Shown here: positions 51,963 through 61,314 of the stretch, piece by piece
Numbering within the stretch: the stretch's first letter is position 1
Layout: every line of letters starts with the position of its first letter
From: Sulfurimonas sp.
Lineage (GTDB): Bacteria > Campylobacterota > Campylobacteria > Campylobacterales > Sulfurimonadaceae
Direction of reading: 5' to 3'
DNA: 64,000 nt
NCBI GenBank assembly: GCA_021732045.1
Contig: JAKFWK010000005.1
Coordinates: 62,001-126,000 of the forward strand
Position numbers and translations under genes: made by a program
Notes under the pieces: model-generated
Told to the model about the DNA's origin: nothing
The model's database searches: none
What the model saw: only the letters and a program-made list of their open reading frames with translations

Positions 51963-53348
51963 ATGAGAGAATATTTAACAATTGAGAGAGTTGAAGCTAA
52001 GAAGAGATTAGTTGTAGAGAGAACAAAAGATTTTGAAGAGATTTATGATATTTTTGGTCAAAATGATGCCGCTTCACAGAGTGAGAGATGTATTCAATGT
52101 GGAGATCCGTTTTGTCTAAATAAATGCCCACTTCACAACTATGTACCACAATGGCTAAAAGCTGTGAGTGAAAAAGATTTGGAATTTGCATTTAAACTCT
52201 CAAACGAACCATCTCCATTTCCAGAAGTTATGGGCAGAGTTTGTCCTCATGATAGACTTTGTGAGGGTGCTTGTACTCTAAATGATGGTCATGGTGCTAT
52301 TACAATCGGCTCAGTTGAAACTCACATAACAGAAGAGGGTTTTAAGGCTGGTTATAAGCCAGAATTCCCAGGAGTTACAACTGATAAAAAAGTTGCAATT
52401 ATAGGAAGTGGTCCAGCAGGTCTCTCTGCGGCAACATATCTTCTTCGCTCAGGAATTGCTGTTACGGTTTATGAGAGAAGTGATCGAGCAGGCGGGCTTT
52501 TAACTTATGGAATTCCAAATTTTAAGTTGGATAAAAAGATAGTTGAGCGCCGTGTAAAGTTTTTGCAAGAAGCTGGAATGGAGCTTGTGTTAAATTGTGA
52601 AGTTGGAAGAGACATCTCGTTTGAAGAGATAGCAAGTACACATGATGCAATGTTTATTGGAGTTGGAGCAACTAAAGCTAAAATTGCTCATATAAATGGC
52701 GAAAATGCAAAAAATGTTTATAAAGCTATGGACTATTTAACTGCTATTCAGAGAAAGATTTTTAAACTTACATATGATAAAAAATTTGATTTTAAAGATA
52801 AAGATGTTGTTGTAATCGGCGGTGGTGATACTGCTATGGATTGTCTAAGAACGGCAAAAAGAGAGGGTGCGAAAAGTGCAACTTGTCTTTATCGTCGCGA
52901 CGCGCATAATATGCCAGGAAGTCAAAAAGAGTATAAAAATGCAATAGAAGAGGGTGTTAATTTTATGTTTTTTGCCTCTCCAAAAGAGATTGTACTAAAC
53001 GAAAATGCAAATGCAATTGCAGTTGAGGTTATTAAAACTACACTTGGTGCAAAAGATGAGAGTGGACGACAAAAGATTGAAGAGGTAAGAGGCAGCGAGT
53101 TTAGAGTAAATGCTGATATTATTATTTTATCTTTAGGCTTCAATCCAGAAGTCCCACCGTTTTTGCATGAAAATGGTATTGAGACAAACAAATGGGGTGG
53201 AATCATCATCAATGAAGAGACTTTTGAGACAACAACTGCTGGAATTTATGCTGGTGGAGATTGCTTTAGAGGTGCTGATTTAGTTGTGACGGCTGCATAT
53301 GATGGTCGTGAGGCTGCTAGAAATATCTCTAAAAAACTACTAAAATAA
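51963..53348 (+). CDS. gltD: Glutamate synthase small subunit
   Basis: The protein of about 461 residues begins MREYLTIERVEAKK; GGAG upstream (51953-51956) favours the ATG at 51963 over the earlier in-frame start. N-terminal cysteines (CIQCGDPFCLNKCPLH and CPHDRLCEGAC) bind two Fe-S clusters. An FAD fold (IIGSGPAGLSAATYL) and an NADPH fold (VVIGGGDTAMDCLR) follow, with a C-terminal GIYAGGDCFRGADL. It feeds electrons from NADPH to GltB. Confidence 0.96.
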   Translation: MREYLTIERVEAKKRLVVERTKDFEEIYDIFGQNDAASQSERCIQCGDPFCLNKCPLHNYVPQWLKAVSEKDLEFAFKLSNEPSPFPEVMGRVCPHDRLCEGACTLNDGHGAITIGSVETHITEEGFKAGYKPEFPGVTTDKKVAIIGSGPAGLSAATYLLRSGIAVTVYERSDRAGGLLTYGIPNFKLDKKIVERRVKFLQEAGMELVLNCEVGRDISFEEIASTHDAMFIGVGATKAKIAHINGENAKNVYKAMDYLTAIQRKIFKLTYDKKFDFKDKDVVVIGGGDTAMDCLRTAKREGAKSATCLYRRDAHNMPGSQKEYKNAIEEGVNFMFFASPKEIVLNENANAIAVEVIKTTLGAKDESGRQKIEEVRGSEFRVNADIIILSLGFNPEVPPFLHENGIETNKWGGIIINEETFETTTAGIYAGGDCFRGADLVVTAAYDGREAARNISKKLLK

Positions 53349-53473
53349 ACAAATTTATTTTTCCCGCTAACCCCTATATCATGGGAGTTAGTGCTGCTAA
53401 AAATTAAATAAACTCACAAACAAATCACAAATTAGATATAATTCCGCTTTATTTGTAACTACAAGGATACTCT

Positions 53474-54319
53474 ATGAATCTCTTAAGCATTTTTTCTAAA
53501 AAAGTCGAATTGAAACAGCCTGTAAAAAATGAAGCATCTTCTCACTGGGTAAAGTGTCAATCTTGCCAATCTCTCATGTATCACAAAGAGGTTGAAAATC
53601 AAAAATTTGTATGTCCAAAATGTGGTTTTCATATTCGCATAGGAGTAACTGATCGCATCGCTCTTTTGGCTGATGAGGGGACTTTTGTGGAGTTTGATGG
53701 TAGCTTAAAACCCATAGACCCGCTAGAGTTTGTTGATAAGATATCTTATAAGCAGAGAATTGCAGATGCTACAAAAAAAACAGGTAAAACATCATCTGTT
53801 GTAAGTGGCGAGTGTATGATGAACGGCGTACCTGCACAACTTGTTGTGTTTGACTTCGCATTTATGGGTGGCTCTTTAGGCTCTGTTGAGGGTGAGAAAA
53901 TTGTTCGCGCAATCGACCGTGCAATACAAAAAAGGCAAGGTCTTATAATCCTTAGTGCAAGCGGTGGTGCTAGAATGCAAGAGAGCACATTTTCACTCTT
54001 GCAGATGAGTAAAACTTCAGCAGCACTTGCAAGATTAGCAAGTCACAACCTTCTTTATATCTCTGTTTTAACTGACCCAACTATGGGTGGCGTTAGTGCT
54101 TCATTTGCTACACTTGGCGATATAATCATCGCAGAGCCAGGCGCTCTCGTTGGTTTTGCCGGACAGAGGGTTATCGAGCAAACTATAGGCTCTGCTCTTC
54201 CTGATGGATTTCAACGAGCAGAATTTCTACTTGAAAAAGGTTCTATTGACATGATTGTAAATCGTGGTGAGCTTAAAAAAACACTCTCAGACTTACTAGC
54301 ACTTTTTAAAGTAGCATAG
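53474..54319 (+). CDS. accD: Acetyl-CoA carboxylase carboxyltransferase beta subunit
   Basis: The 281-residue protein has the N-terminal C4 zinc ribbon (CQSCQ and CPKCG, residues 29-60) and the carboxyltransferase core with SASGGARMQEST and DPTMGGVSASFATLGD. Together with AccA it transfers CO2 from biotin to acetyl-CoA in fatty-acid synthesis. It overlaps the next gene by one base. An AAGGA ribosome site precedes the ATG. Confidence 0.96.
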   Translation: MNLLSIFSKKVELKQPVKNEASSHWVKCQSCQSLMYHKEVENQKFVCPKCGFHIRIGVTDRIALLADEGTFVEFDGSLKPIDPLEFVDKISYKQRIADATKKTGKTSSVVSGECMMNGVPAQLVVFDFAFMGGSLGSVEGEKIVRAIDRAIQKRQGLIILSASGGARMQESTFSLLQMSKTSAALARLASHNLLYISVLTDPTMGGVSASFATLGDIIIAEPGALVGFAGQRVIEQTIGSALPDGFQRAEFLLEKGSIDMIVNRGELKKTLSDLLALFKVA

Positions 54320-54882
54320 TGATACTTTATGCTCTTTGCGACCAAGAGTTTCTGGATAAAAAAGCTCTCTTGGTTGAGGAGTTTGTGGAACTTGCAAAAT
54401 CACAAAATGCAGAAATTTTACAGTATCGAAACAAGAAGGATGATACAGAGTTTATAAAACAACAACTTGTAAAAATTAGAAAAATATTTGATGGTGTGTT
54501 GATAGTGAATGATCTTTTTGAACTTGCAGAGTATTGTGATGGTGTACACCTCGGACAAGATGATTTAAAAATGATAGATAAAGATATTTTCAAAGCCGTA
54601 GAAATCGTAAGAGCTACGATAGGTGAAGATAAGATTTTAGGTATATCAACACATAATGATTTTGAAGTAATTCAAGCGAACGATATGGACCTAAACTACA
54701 TAGGTTTGGGTGCTTATAGAGATACAAATACAAAAAAAGATGTAAACAATATCTTAGGTAATAAACTTGATGGAATAGCCTCTAAATCCAAGCACCCAGT
54801 TGGCGCAATTGGTGGGATTTTGCTAGATGATAGATTTTCGCATGTAACATATCTCGTAATTGGAAGCGGACTGCTTAAATGA
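54319..54882 (+). CDS. Thiamine-phosphate-synthase-like (ThiE/TenI) protein
   Basis: The 187-residue TIM-barrel protein starts with GTG on the last base of accD. Segments [25 protein letters not shown], read here as IVNDLFELA and GVHLGQDD, and [24 protein letters not shown] and PVGAIGGIL match ThiE/TenI. Some ThiE active-site residues are altered: the S-TTK phosphate motif appears as [11 protein letters not shown]. It may be a thiamine-phosphate synthase or a TenI-like paralogue without that activity. No other thi gene is adjacent. Confidence 0.75.
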   Translation: MILYALCDQEFLDKKALLVEEFVELAKSQNAEILQYRNKKDDTEFIKQQLVKIRKIFDGVLIVNDLFELAEYCDGVHLGQDDLKMIDKDIFKAVEIVRATIGEDKILGISTHNDFEVIQANDMDLNYIGLGAYRDTNTKKDVNNILGNKLDGIASKSKHPVGAIGGILLDDRFSHVTYLVIGSGLLK

Positions 54883-55337
54883 ATATAGATATTGTCTCTA
54901 TAGCCAAAAAAGAGCATTCAACTTATGATCCGCTTTACAAAGAACTAGAAAAAATGATTTCTCGTTTTGCAAAAGTTAATGACATAGAGATATTTAACAA
55001 AGATATACTAAAAGCGCATACAACTTCGCCACTTGCTTCAAAGCAGGTATATACAAAAGTTTTAGAGCCATATTTATCAAAGAGTTTCAATATAGCTCTT
55101 CATCCAGATGGAAAAATAATAGATAGTTATGAATTTAGTAAGCTACTTGATGGTAAAATTGCAATTAAATTTTTTATTGGCGGAGCTTATGGTTTCGAGG
55201 ATGAATTTTTAAAGCGTAACGATGCTGTTATAAGTTTAGGTAAATTAACTATGAGCCACAAGATAGCAAAAGTTGTTTTGCTTGAGCAGGTTTATAGAAG
55301 TTTTTCAATACTAAGTAATCATCCATATCACAAATAA
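54879..55337 (+). CDS. rlmH: 23S rRNA (pseudouridine-1915-N3)-methyltransferase
   Basis: The 152-residue protein has the SPOUT-knot landmarks of Rlm[36 protein letters not shown] and the C-terminal HPYHK. Length is normal (about 155). It methylates pseudouridine 1915 in helix 69 of 23S rRNA. It overlaps the ThiE-like gene by 4 nt. Confidence 0.95.
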   Translation: MNIDIVSIAKKEHSTYDPLYKELEKMISRFAKVNDIEIFNKDILKAHTTSPLASKQVYTKVLEPYLSKSFNIALHPDGKIIDSYEFSKLLDGKIAIKFFIGGAYGFEDEFLKRNDAVISLGKLTMSHKIAKVVLLEQVYRSFSILSNHPYHK

Positions 55338-55345
55338 GGGAAAAA

Positions 55346-55702
55346 GTGCAAGATAGTGAATTAAAATACTTTAAAGAAATTTTAGAGGGTAGAAAAGAGC
55401 AGATAAAGAAAAATATTTTAGGTGTAAATGAAGAACTTTTACAACTAAGTTCATTAGAGTTAAATGATGAGGGCGATTATGCTTCTGTTGGAAATAGTTC
55501 AATTGTTGAGAGTGCTATAGTTCATCAGCAAGAACAAGAGTTAAAAGAGATTAATGTTGCTTTAGGGAAAATAGCAAATGGTGGTTACAATGTTTGCGAT
55601 ATGTGCGAAGAGCCGATTGGTATTCAGAGATTAAAAGTTAAGCCACACGCAGCTTACTGCATAGTTTGTAGAGAGATTGTAGAAAAATCTAGAAAAATCT
55701 AG
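55346..55702 (+). CDS. DksA/TraR-type zinc-finger protein
   Basis: The 118-residue protein starts with GTG. It has a helical coiled-coil N-terminus (about 1-75) and a C4 zinc finger, CDMCEEPIGIQRL then YCIVC. The region EGDYASVGNSSIVESA corresponds to the DksA hairpin tip with acidic residues. Such proteins bind RNA polymerase secondary channel and modulate transcription with ppGpp. Campylobacterota often have this shorter DksA-like form. It lies 8 nt after rlmH. Confidence 0.85.
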   Translation: MQDSELKYFKEILEGRKEQIKKNILGVNEELLQLSSLELNDEGDYASVGNSSIVESAIVHQQEQELKEINVALGKIANGGYNVCDMCEEPIGIQRLKVKPHAAYCIVCREIVEKSRKI

Positions 55703-55719
55703 AAAATAAGGATTGGATT

Positions 55720-56736
55720 ATGCAGATTAAACGATATACGATTGCAACGCTTATGTTTGTTGTTTTGGTTGGTTGGTTTGTCTTCGCTTATGTAACAAAA
55801 GAGAGCATAAGTGTTGACTTTTTTGGAACAATGTTGCCATCGCTACCTATTGCTTTTTTGGTTATTGTTCCATTAATTACCTTTTATATCGCAACTGTTG
55901 CTCATATGTTGTTTCACTCTCTTATAAGTATTTTAAATCTACAAAAATATAAAAAAGATCACCAAACTCTAGTTGATGCAATAGTCGACGCTTATCTTGG
56001 AAAAATGAATCGTTCACATAAGTTTAAAACTGAGAGATATAAGCTTCTTGGTACGATTGTTGATAACGCTACAATTTTGCCTTTAGGTGAACTTGAAGTA
56101 AATATTGATAACAAAAAGGTAAGCGAAGTTATAGGGATAATAAACAGTATTAAAAATGGTGAAGTGGTGGATCTTAAAAAATACTCACTTCTGATTTCTA
56201 ATAAGTTTGTTATCCAAAATGAGAGAAATAGATATAAAAAAGGTGAGATAAGTGCCGAGCATATAATCAGTAGTAGCAATAAATATGACAATACTCTTGC
56301 GCAAGAAGTATATGTAGATTTTGTAAAAGATGCTCCATTTTATGCTATTGAGAAGTACAAGAATTTTTTAACAAAAGATGCACTTTTTGAGATTTTATCA
56401 AGAGTAAATGCCGATAAGAACACTTTAGATGTATCAAACGAAGCGCTAATGTCACTTTTTAGTGAATTAGAGCTTAACTCAGATGATTATATAAAAGCAT
56501 CTCAAAAACTCTCAAGAGGAATGATTCCAGAGCAGAGAATTAAGCTATTTGAACAGTTAAGTGTTGAAAATGAAAACACAATGGAAGCTTACCTGTTTAC
56601 ACTTTTTGATCTTGAAATGTTAGACCCAGCAAAAGAAATTTTGGGTAATTCTCAAAATAAAGAGTATGTCTATTTTAAAGCATATAGCTCGTTAAGAGAT
56701 TGTGGTAAGCATTTTGACATTAATCTTTTTATGTAA
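55720..56736 (+). CDS. Membrane protein with large soluble domain, unknown function
   Basis: I do not recognise this 338-residue protein. It has two N-terminal hydrophobic segments (about 8-27 and 40-70) followed by a soluble part of about 260 residues. That part contains a helical repeat-like end (FEILSRVNADKNTLDVSNEALMSLFSEL given only as a landmark for 225-255; it reads as alternating helices). No catalytic motif stands out. It is encoded between a DksA-like gene and a dihydrouridine synthase gene, likely in one unit. Its context suggests a conserved housekeeping role in Campylobacterota. Confidence 0.7.
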   Translation: MQIKRYTIATLMFVVLVGWFVFAYVTKESISVDFFGTMLPSLPIAFLVIVPLITFYIATVAHMLFHSLISILNLQKYKKDHQTLVDAIVDAYLGKMNRSHKFKTERYKLLGTIVDNATILPLGELEVNIDNKKVSEVIGIINSIKNGEVVDLKKYSLLISNKFVIQNERNRYKKGEISAEHIISSSNKYDNTLAQEVYVDFVKDAPFYAIEKYKNFLTKDALFEILSRVNADKNTLDVSNEALMSLFSELELNSDDYIKASQKLSRGMIPEQRIKLFEQLSVENENTMEAYLFTLFDLEMLDPAKEILGNSQNKEYVYFKAYSSLRDCGKHFDINLFM

Positions 56737-56751
56737 ATTATAATTGCCAAA

Positions 56752-57705
56752 ATGTTAAAAAAATTATCTTTCGATAGTCCAATTTATGTTTTGGCGCCAC
56801 TTGCTGGATATACAGATTTGCCATTTAGAAGTGTTGTAAAAAAATTTGGAGCAGATCTTACTGTTAGTGAGATGTTAAGCTCTAATGCTCTAGTTCATGG
56901 CTCCACAAAAACTCTCCATATGATAGAAAAAAGCCCAAATGAAGATCCATACTCTGTTCAAATAGCAGGCGCTGAAGTTGATGTTATAAAAAGAGCTGTT
57001 GAGATTTTAAATGAGCAAGATGGTATTGATGTAATTGATTTAAACTGTGGATGCCCAGTTCCAAAGGTGGTTGGTCATGGAAGTGGAAGTTCACTGTTGC
57101 TTAATCTCCCACTTATGGGTGAGATAATAAAAACTATAAAGACAACTTCCAATAAAAGCTTAACAAGCGTAAAGATTAGACTTGGTTTTGAGAAAAAAAA
57201 TCATATCGAGATTGCTAAGATGGTAGAAGATAGTGGTGCTGATTTTATAGCTGTTCATGGAAGAACTCGTGCTGGAAAATTTAGGGCGGCTGTTGATTAT
57301 GACGCTATAAAAGAGATAAAAGAGAGCGTTGGTATCCCGGTTATCGCAAATGGAGACATAGACTCATACGAGAAAGCAAAATGGGTTTTAGAGCATACTG
57401 GTGCGGATGGTGTAATGATAGGAAGGGGCGCGGTTGGTGCTCCTTGGATTTTTCATCAACTCCGCACTGGGAATAGTGACATTGACAATAATCTTAAGCA
57501 CGCTATAATAATGGAGCATTTTGATAAGATGATAGAATTTTATGGTTCACATGGCGTGCCCATGTTTAGGAAGCATATACATACCTACTCTAAGGGTTAT
57601 GGTGGAGCATCTGCGCTTAGAAATATGATTAATCATATAACGGATGTTAATGAGTGTCGCGCTCTGATAGATAATTTTTTTAAAAATAGTGAGATAATTT
57701 GTTAG
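56752..57705 (+). CDS. dus: tRNA-dihydrouridine synthase
   Basis: The 317-residue protein is a TIM-barrel FMN enzyme with APLAGYTDLPFRSVVK, SEMLSSNAL, the catalytic Cys in DLNCGCPVPKV, HGRTRAGKF and IANGDIDSYE. It reduces specific uridines in tRNA to dihydrouridine; DusB-like features predominate. Its stop overlaps the TTG of the following gene by 7 nt. Confidence 0.93.
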   Translation: MLKKLSFDSPIYVLAPLAGYTDLPFRSVVKKFGADLTVSEMLSSNALVHGSTKTLHMIEKSPNEDPYSVQIAGAEVDVIKRAVEILNEQDGIDVIDLNCGCPVPKVVGHGSGSSLLLNLPLMGEIIKTIKTTSNKSLTSVKIRLGFEKKNHIEIAKMVEDSGADFIAVHGRTRAGKFRAAVDYDAIKEIKESVGIPVIANGDIDSYEKAKWVLEHTGADGVMIGRGAVGAPWIFHQLRTGNSDIDNNLKHAIIMEHFDKMIEFYGSHGVPMFRKHIHTYSKGYGGASALRNMINHITDVNECRALIDNFFKNSEIIC

Positions 57706-58832
57706 ATATAAGCAAATCAATTAATTCCCTTGATGATAGTGATATAGCGGATAATCTGCTTCATTATGATTACAATGTTAAGCATCTTTTATCGCTTATA
57801 GAGAGTGGCATAGATAAAGAAGATCCGCTTTATCTTAGCTCTTATCGCTCTTTTGAAGGTGAAGTATTTGAGAATTTTGTTTATGAAAAACTGCTTAGAT
57901 ATGCACTTACAAATGATCATGTTGATAAGTTTGTACTAAAGGGTTTTCATCAAGATAAATCAAAAGCTCACTCAAACACTCTCTCGATTAGTGAAAAACA
58001 GCAGATAGTTTACAGAACAAAGAGCAGAGAGATTAGTGAATTTGATGCTATGTTTATTACAAAAGATAAAGAGTTGTATTTTGTAGAGATGACACTTGTG
58101 AAGTCTGTACTTAAACTAAGGAAAAGACTTAGAAAGAAAAAGGCGTTATTGGAGATTATCTTTCCAGATTTTGAGATTAAAGCCCTTATTATTTTAAACG
58201 ATGGAGCTACTGGTGTTAAGCAGTTTCCATCATATTGTAAGGTTTGGATTACAGAAGAGTTTTCAGCTAAAAATGTATTTGATTATATTGTAAGCAAAGA
58301 TAGCAAAAAACTAGTTTCAAAACAGAGAGTAGAATCGCCAAAAATGATAGAGGCAGAGTCTCTAAAGTTGTACCCTTTTAGATATTATAATACTATGAGC
58401 TGGATTACAAAAAATCTTAGAGGTAGTAAAAAACATATATTAGATATGAATTTTTTAATGAGTCAAAAAGTTCAAAGATATCATGACTTGTACAATAAGT
58501 TTTATATAGGTTATATAGATGCAAAAGATATAAGAGATGAGCTTGGATTAGATAGCAAGTGCGATGATGCCCAAAGAGTTATAATTGCAATTGAGAAAAA
58601 ACATTCAGATGAGATTGTCTTAACATATTACACGCAACTTGGACGAAAAAATCTACTTTTATATACTTTTGATAACGGTAAGGTCGTAAAAGAGAAAAAA
58701 GACCCTTATGGTATTACGATAACTGAAGTTTATCATATAAGCAAGATGATGGACGAGAGCTACAAGTTAAGCATTCAAAATTTAGACATCATAAAAAAGT
58801 TGTTAGAAGATAGATTTAAAAGAGCTCTCTAG
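57699..58832 (+). CDS. Protein of unknown function with PD-(D/E)XK-like pattern
   Basis: The 377-residue protein starts with TTG inside the dus gene. It shows an arrangement like the PD-(D/E)XK nuclease fold: a helix with acidic residue (FEGEVFENFVYEKLL, about 48-62), a strand with SEFDAMFI near residue 122 and a strand with LYFVEMTLVK near 134. In canonical enzymes the last motif is ExK; here ExT is followed by K two residues later. The C-terminal half has no known motif. Function unknown. Its stop TAG overlaps in CTAG with that of the convergent FliO gene. Confidence 0.7.
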   Translation: MLDISKSINSLDDSDIADNLLHYDYNVKHLLSLIESGIDKEDPLYLSSYRSFEGEVFENFVYEKLLRYALTNDHVDKFVLKGFHQDKSKAHSNTLSISEKQQIVYRTKSREISEFDAMFITKDKELYFVEMTLVKSVLKLRKRLRKKKALLEIIFPDFEIKALIILNDGATGVKQFPSYCKVWITEEFSAKNVFDYIVSKDSKKLVSKQRVESPKMIEAESLKLYPFRYYNTMSWITKNLRGSKKHILDMNFLMSQKVQRYHDLYNKFYIGYIDAKDIRDELGLDSKCDDAQRVIIAIEKKHSDEIVLTYYTQLGRKNLLLYTFDNGKVVKEKKDPYGITITEVYHISKMMDESYKLSIQNLDIIKKLLEDRFKRAL

Positions 58833-59716
58833 GCTTCGTAAAGCATAGATGCGGCTCTCTCTTTGTAGGCTTGAATCGGCTCTTTTTTCTGCTCACTCAT
58901 ATTTAAAAAATCATTTAACTCTTTATTTCTATTTTGTAAGACGGTATTGAAATCATCTTCTGTTATGGGTTTGTTGTCTGTAAATTTATCAAGAAGTATA
59001 TTGCTTTTGCCAATTAGAACAAGATAACTCTGCTCCCCAAATTCTAGTAAAACAACACTGTTCTCGCCATTTATAGGCTTTTGAAATTTTATACTAATCT
59101 CATTATTGTTTAGTTTGATATCTGGCGCTTGATATTGAGTTTTAGCTGTTTTTTGTGGATTATTATTAAATAGCCATGAACTATTTAGTTCTAAACCTTG
59201 TTTTGTAGCAATTCTTTTTTTAATAAAAAATAACAAGATAATCCCAGCGATAAGAACAGTTATCACTATATAATAACTTTGAGATACGCCCTCATCTTTT
59301 TTCGTCGGCAGAGAGCCAAGTTGTGCCACTGGCTTATCCATCTCATTTTTCTCAAACGAAGCCTTAGAGGCAAATCTTAGTCTTAGCCCATAAGCATCAG
59401 ATGTTTTTGATGCTGATAAGATTGTAGAAGGAGTAACCACGGCAACTATTCTAGTGTTGTTATCCGTTGGGGTAATACTTAAAGAAGTTATGTAGTTTGA
59501 AGTGACTGAGTTTAATTTTTCAGACTCTATGGTTGCATCTTCAAGCTTTATTATAATGGAAGAGTCACTTTTTCCCTGCTTTATGACACCGCTGTACGGG
59601 GTGTCAAATGTTATCATTACATCAACTCTATCTTCTCTTTCATAAATATTGTAACTCAAAATTTTAGAAGCGTATAGTGAGAATGGCAAGATAGCGAGTA
59701 GTAAAAATTTAATCAT
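58829..59716 (-). CDS. fliO: FliO-like flagellar biosynthesis protein with large periplasmic domain
   Basis: The 295-residue protein has a signal sequence (MIKFLLLAILPFSLYAS), an AMIN-like beta-rich periplasmic domain (about 17-130) and one transmembrane helix (148-167). A cytoplasmic region ends with SVVLLEFGEQSYLVLIGKS, which resembles FliO (fluorescent pattern Lxxxxxxxxx-LLxG). In other bacteria FliO is much shorter, without such a periplasmic domain; Campylobacterota FliO are longer. It lies directly after fliN (4-nt overlap), the position of fliO in many operons. FliO helps assemble the flagellar export gate. Confidence 0.68.
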   Translation of the reverse strand: MIKFLLLAILPFSLYASKILSYNIYEREDRVDVMITFDTPYSGVIKQGKSDSSIIIKLEDATIESEKLNSVTSNYITSLSITPTDNNTRIVAVVTPSTILSASKTSDAYGLRLRFASKASFEKNEMDKPVAQLGSLPTKKDEGVSQSYYIVITVLIAGIILLFFIKKRIATKQGLELNSSWLFNNNPQKTAKTQYQAPDIKLNNNEISIKFQKPINGENSVVLLEFGEQSYLVLIGKSNILLDKFTDNKPITEDDFNTVLQNRNKELNDFLNMSEQKKEPIQAYKERAASMLYEA

Positions 59717-60048
59717 AATTTCTCTTTTGAAAGGTGATATAAAACTGCACTAGAATCAAGGATTTCATTTATACGAATGGCGAGATTTTTCTCATAAACC
59801 ATAACTTCGCCTTTTCCTAGAATACGACCATTTACATAGGACTCAACACTCTCTCCAGCTGGTTTTTTTAGATCTATTACGGAGCCCTTTTTTAATTTCA
59901 GAATCTCCTCTAGAGAGAGTTCTGTTTGACCTAAATCAGAAACAAACTCAACTTCCATATCCAACAGTCCAGAGTAGTCCATCCACGCCAACTCCTCTTC
60001 CGAGTTGAAGGTATGTGATGATTTGTCATATTTATTTTTACTAATCAA
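59713..60048 (-). CDS. fliN: Flagellar motor switch protein FliN
   Basis: The 111-residue protein is mostly a SpoA domain: LLDMEVEFVSDLGQTELSLEEILKL, read as DMEVEFVSDLG and SLEEILKLKKGSVIDLKKPAGE, then VNGRILGKGEVMVYEKNLAIRI. FliN forms the lower C-ring and works in torque switching and export. It overlaps the CheX-like gene upstream and the FliO-like gene downstream by 4 nt each (ATGA). Confidence 0.93.
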   Translation of the reverse strand: MISKNKYDKSSHTFNSEEELAWMDYSGLLDMEVEFVSDLGQTELSLEEILKLKKGSVIDLKKPAGESVESYVNGRILGKGEVMVYEKNLAIRINEILDSSAVLYHLSKEKL

Positions 60049-60470
60049 CTTAATTCCTTGATTGCAATAAGCATCTCACAGCCTTGGATTCTTATAGCCT
60101 TTATCTTATCATACTGAATGTCAAATACACTCTCTTCTTTAAAGTAGGGCGTTGACATTGAGTACATATTGCTATTTGTCTCTTCTGCAATAACTTTAGC
60201 ACTTCCTACAATAAGGTTTAGAGTCTCTAGTAACATATCAACAAGTGTCTCTTCATCACTCTCATCCTCTTCTAGAAAAAGATTAGAGATTTTTTGTATA
60301 AACTCTTTGTTGGATGCAATATAAACTCTATGCTTTATCTCTTGGAGTGTTTCTATATCAATATAAGCAATAAGTGTTCTAGTTTTTATGATGTTGTCAT
60401 GGATTTCAAATGGCTCTCTGATTTGATGTGCACAAAAATTTTGTGAAGCTTCAATTATTTTTTCAAACAT
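60045..60470 (-). CDS. CheC/CheX/FliY-type chemotaxis phosphatase domain protein
   Basis: The 141-residue protein carries one complete phosphatase signature (D/S)-x3-E-x2-N-x22-P: D78, E82, N85 and P108 (DMLLETLN and later STPYF). This is the motif of CheC, CheX and FliY, which dephosphorylate CheY-P. Only one copy is present, as in CheX. It overlaps fliN by 4 nt. In Helicobacter and Campylobacter FliY joins such a domain to a SpoA domain in one chain; here two adjacent genes hold the same pair. Confidence 0.82.
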   Translation of the reverse strand: MFEKIIEASQNFCAHQIREPFEIHDNIIKTRTLIAYIDIETLQEIKHRVYIASNKEFIQKISNLFLEEDESDEETLVDMLLETLNLIVGSAKVIAEETNSNMYSMSTPYFKEESVFDIQYDKIKAIRIQGCEMLIAIKELS

Positions 60471-60555
60471 TTCCTAATCCTCTTTATGATACCTCGTAGA
60501 ATATCAAAAATAAAATTAAAAAATAGTTTGGTTATAATTCACGAAAGGTTTTCAG

Positions 60556-61299
60556 TTGACTATAGAAATTTTAGAATTTATTTTGTTGGGCAGTGGCGTA
60601 GGATTTTTGTCTGGATTTTTTGGTATTGGTGGAGGAACTATTTTGGTTCCAGCACTCCTTTATATGGGATTTGTCACCAAAGAAGCCATTGGGATATCAG
60701 TTGTTCAGATGGTCTTTAGCTCTATTTATGGGAGTTATTTAAACAACAAAAAAGGCTCGCTTGATATTGCTATGATTTCCACAATAAGTATTGGTGGATT
60801 TTTTGGTGCGCAGATTGGCGGTATAGTAACATCAAGTATGAACGACAAGACGCTTGAGTTTCTATTTTTGATATTTGTTATTTTTGCGATTATTAGAATG
60901 TTTTTTAAAGTACCACATAATCACCCACAAAAAAATGTAAACAAGATTATACTTTTTATGCTTGGTGTGGTTGTTGGTATCATTGGTATATCTATTGGAG
61001 TTGGAGGAAGTATAGTGCTTGTTCCTGTGTTAGTTGGGTTTATGCATGTGGAGTTTAAAAAAGCTATCTCTGCGGGGCTGTTTTTTGTAATGTTTTCATC
61101 TATTTCTGGTCTTATTTCCCACTCAATGAGTGGAAATATTGATTTTAAACATGGAATTTTAATCGGTGGAGCATCTCTTGTTGGCGTTCATTTTGGGGTG
61201 ATTCTTCATGGCAAGGCAGAGTCGGGATTTCAAAAAAAATTATTAATAAGTTTTTATCTTATTATTGTAGCATACCTAGCAAAAAGATTGTTTTTTTAG
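60556..61299 (+). CDS. TSUP (TauE/SafE) family membrane permease
   Basis: The 247-residue protein starts with TTG at 60556. It has about eight hydrophobic helices and the TSUP repeats: [23 protein letters not shown] near residue 16, read as [10 protein letters not shown], and its second-half counterpart [17 protein letters not shown]. Members export or import sulfite, sulfoacetate or other sulfur compounds. Substrate unknown; a role in sulfur chemistry fits the supposed organism. uvrA follows at 15 nt. Confidence 0.87.
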   Translation: MTIEILEFILLGSGVGFLSGFFGIGGGTILVPALLYMGFVTKEAIGISVVQMVFSSIYGSYLNNKKGSLDIAMISTISIGGFFGAQIGGIVTSSMNDKTLEFLFLIFVIFAIIRMFFKVPHNHPQKNVNKIILFMLGVVVGIIGISIGVGGSIVLVPVLVGFMHVEFKKAISAGLFFVMFSSISGLISHSMSGNIDFKHGILIGGASLVGVHFGVILHGKAESGFQKKLLISFYLIIVAYLAKRLFF

Positions 61300-61314
61300 A
61301 GGAAATAAAAATAT

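Noticed and set aside
53367..53391. Inverted repeat CTAAC...GTTAG between gltD and accD
   Set aside because: A stem exists but no T tract follows on either strand, so I do not call it a terminator.
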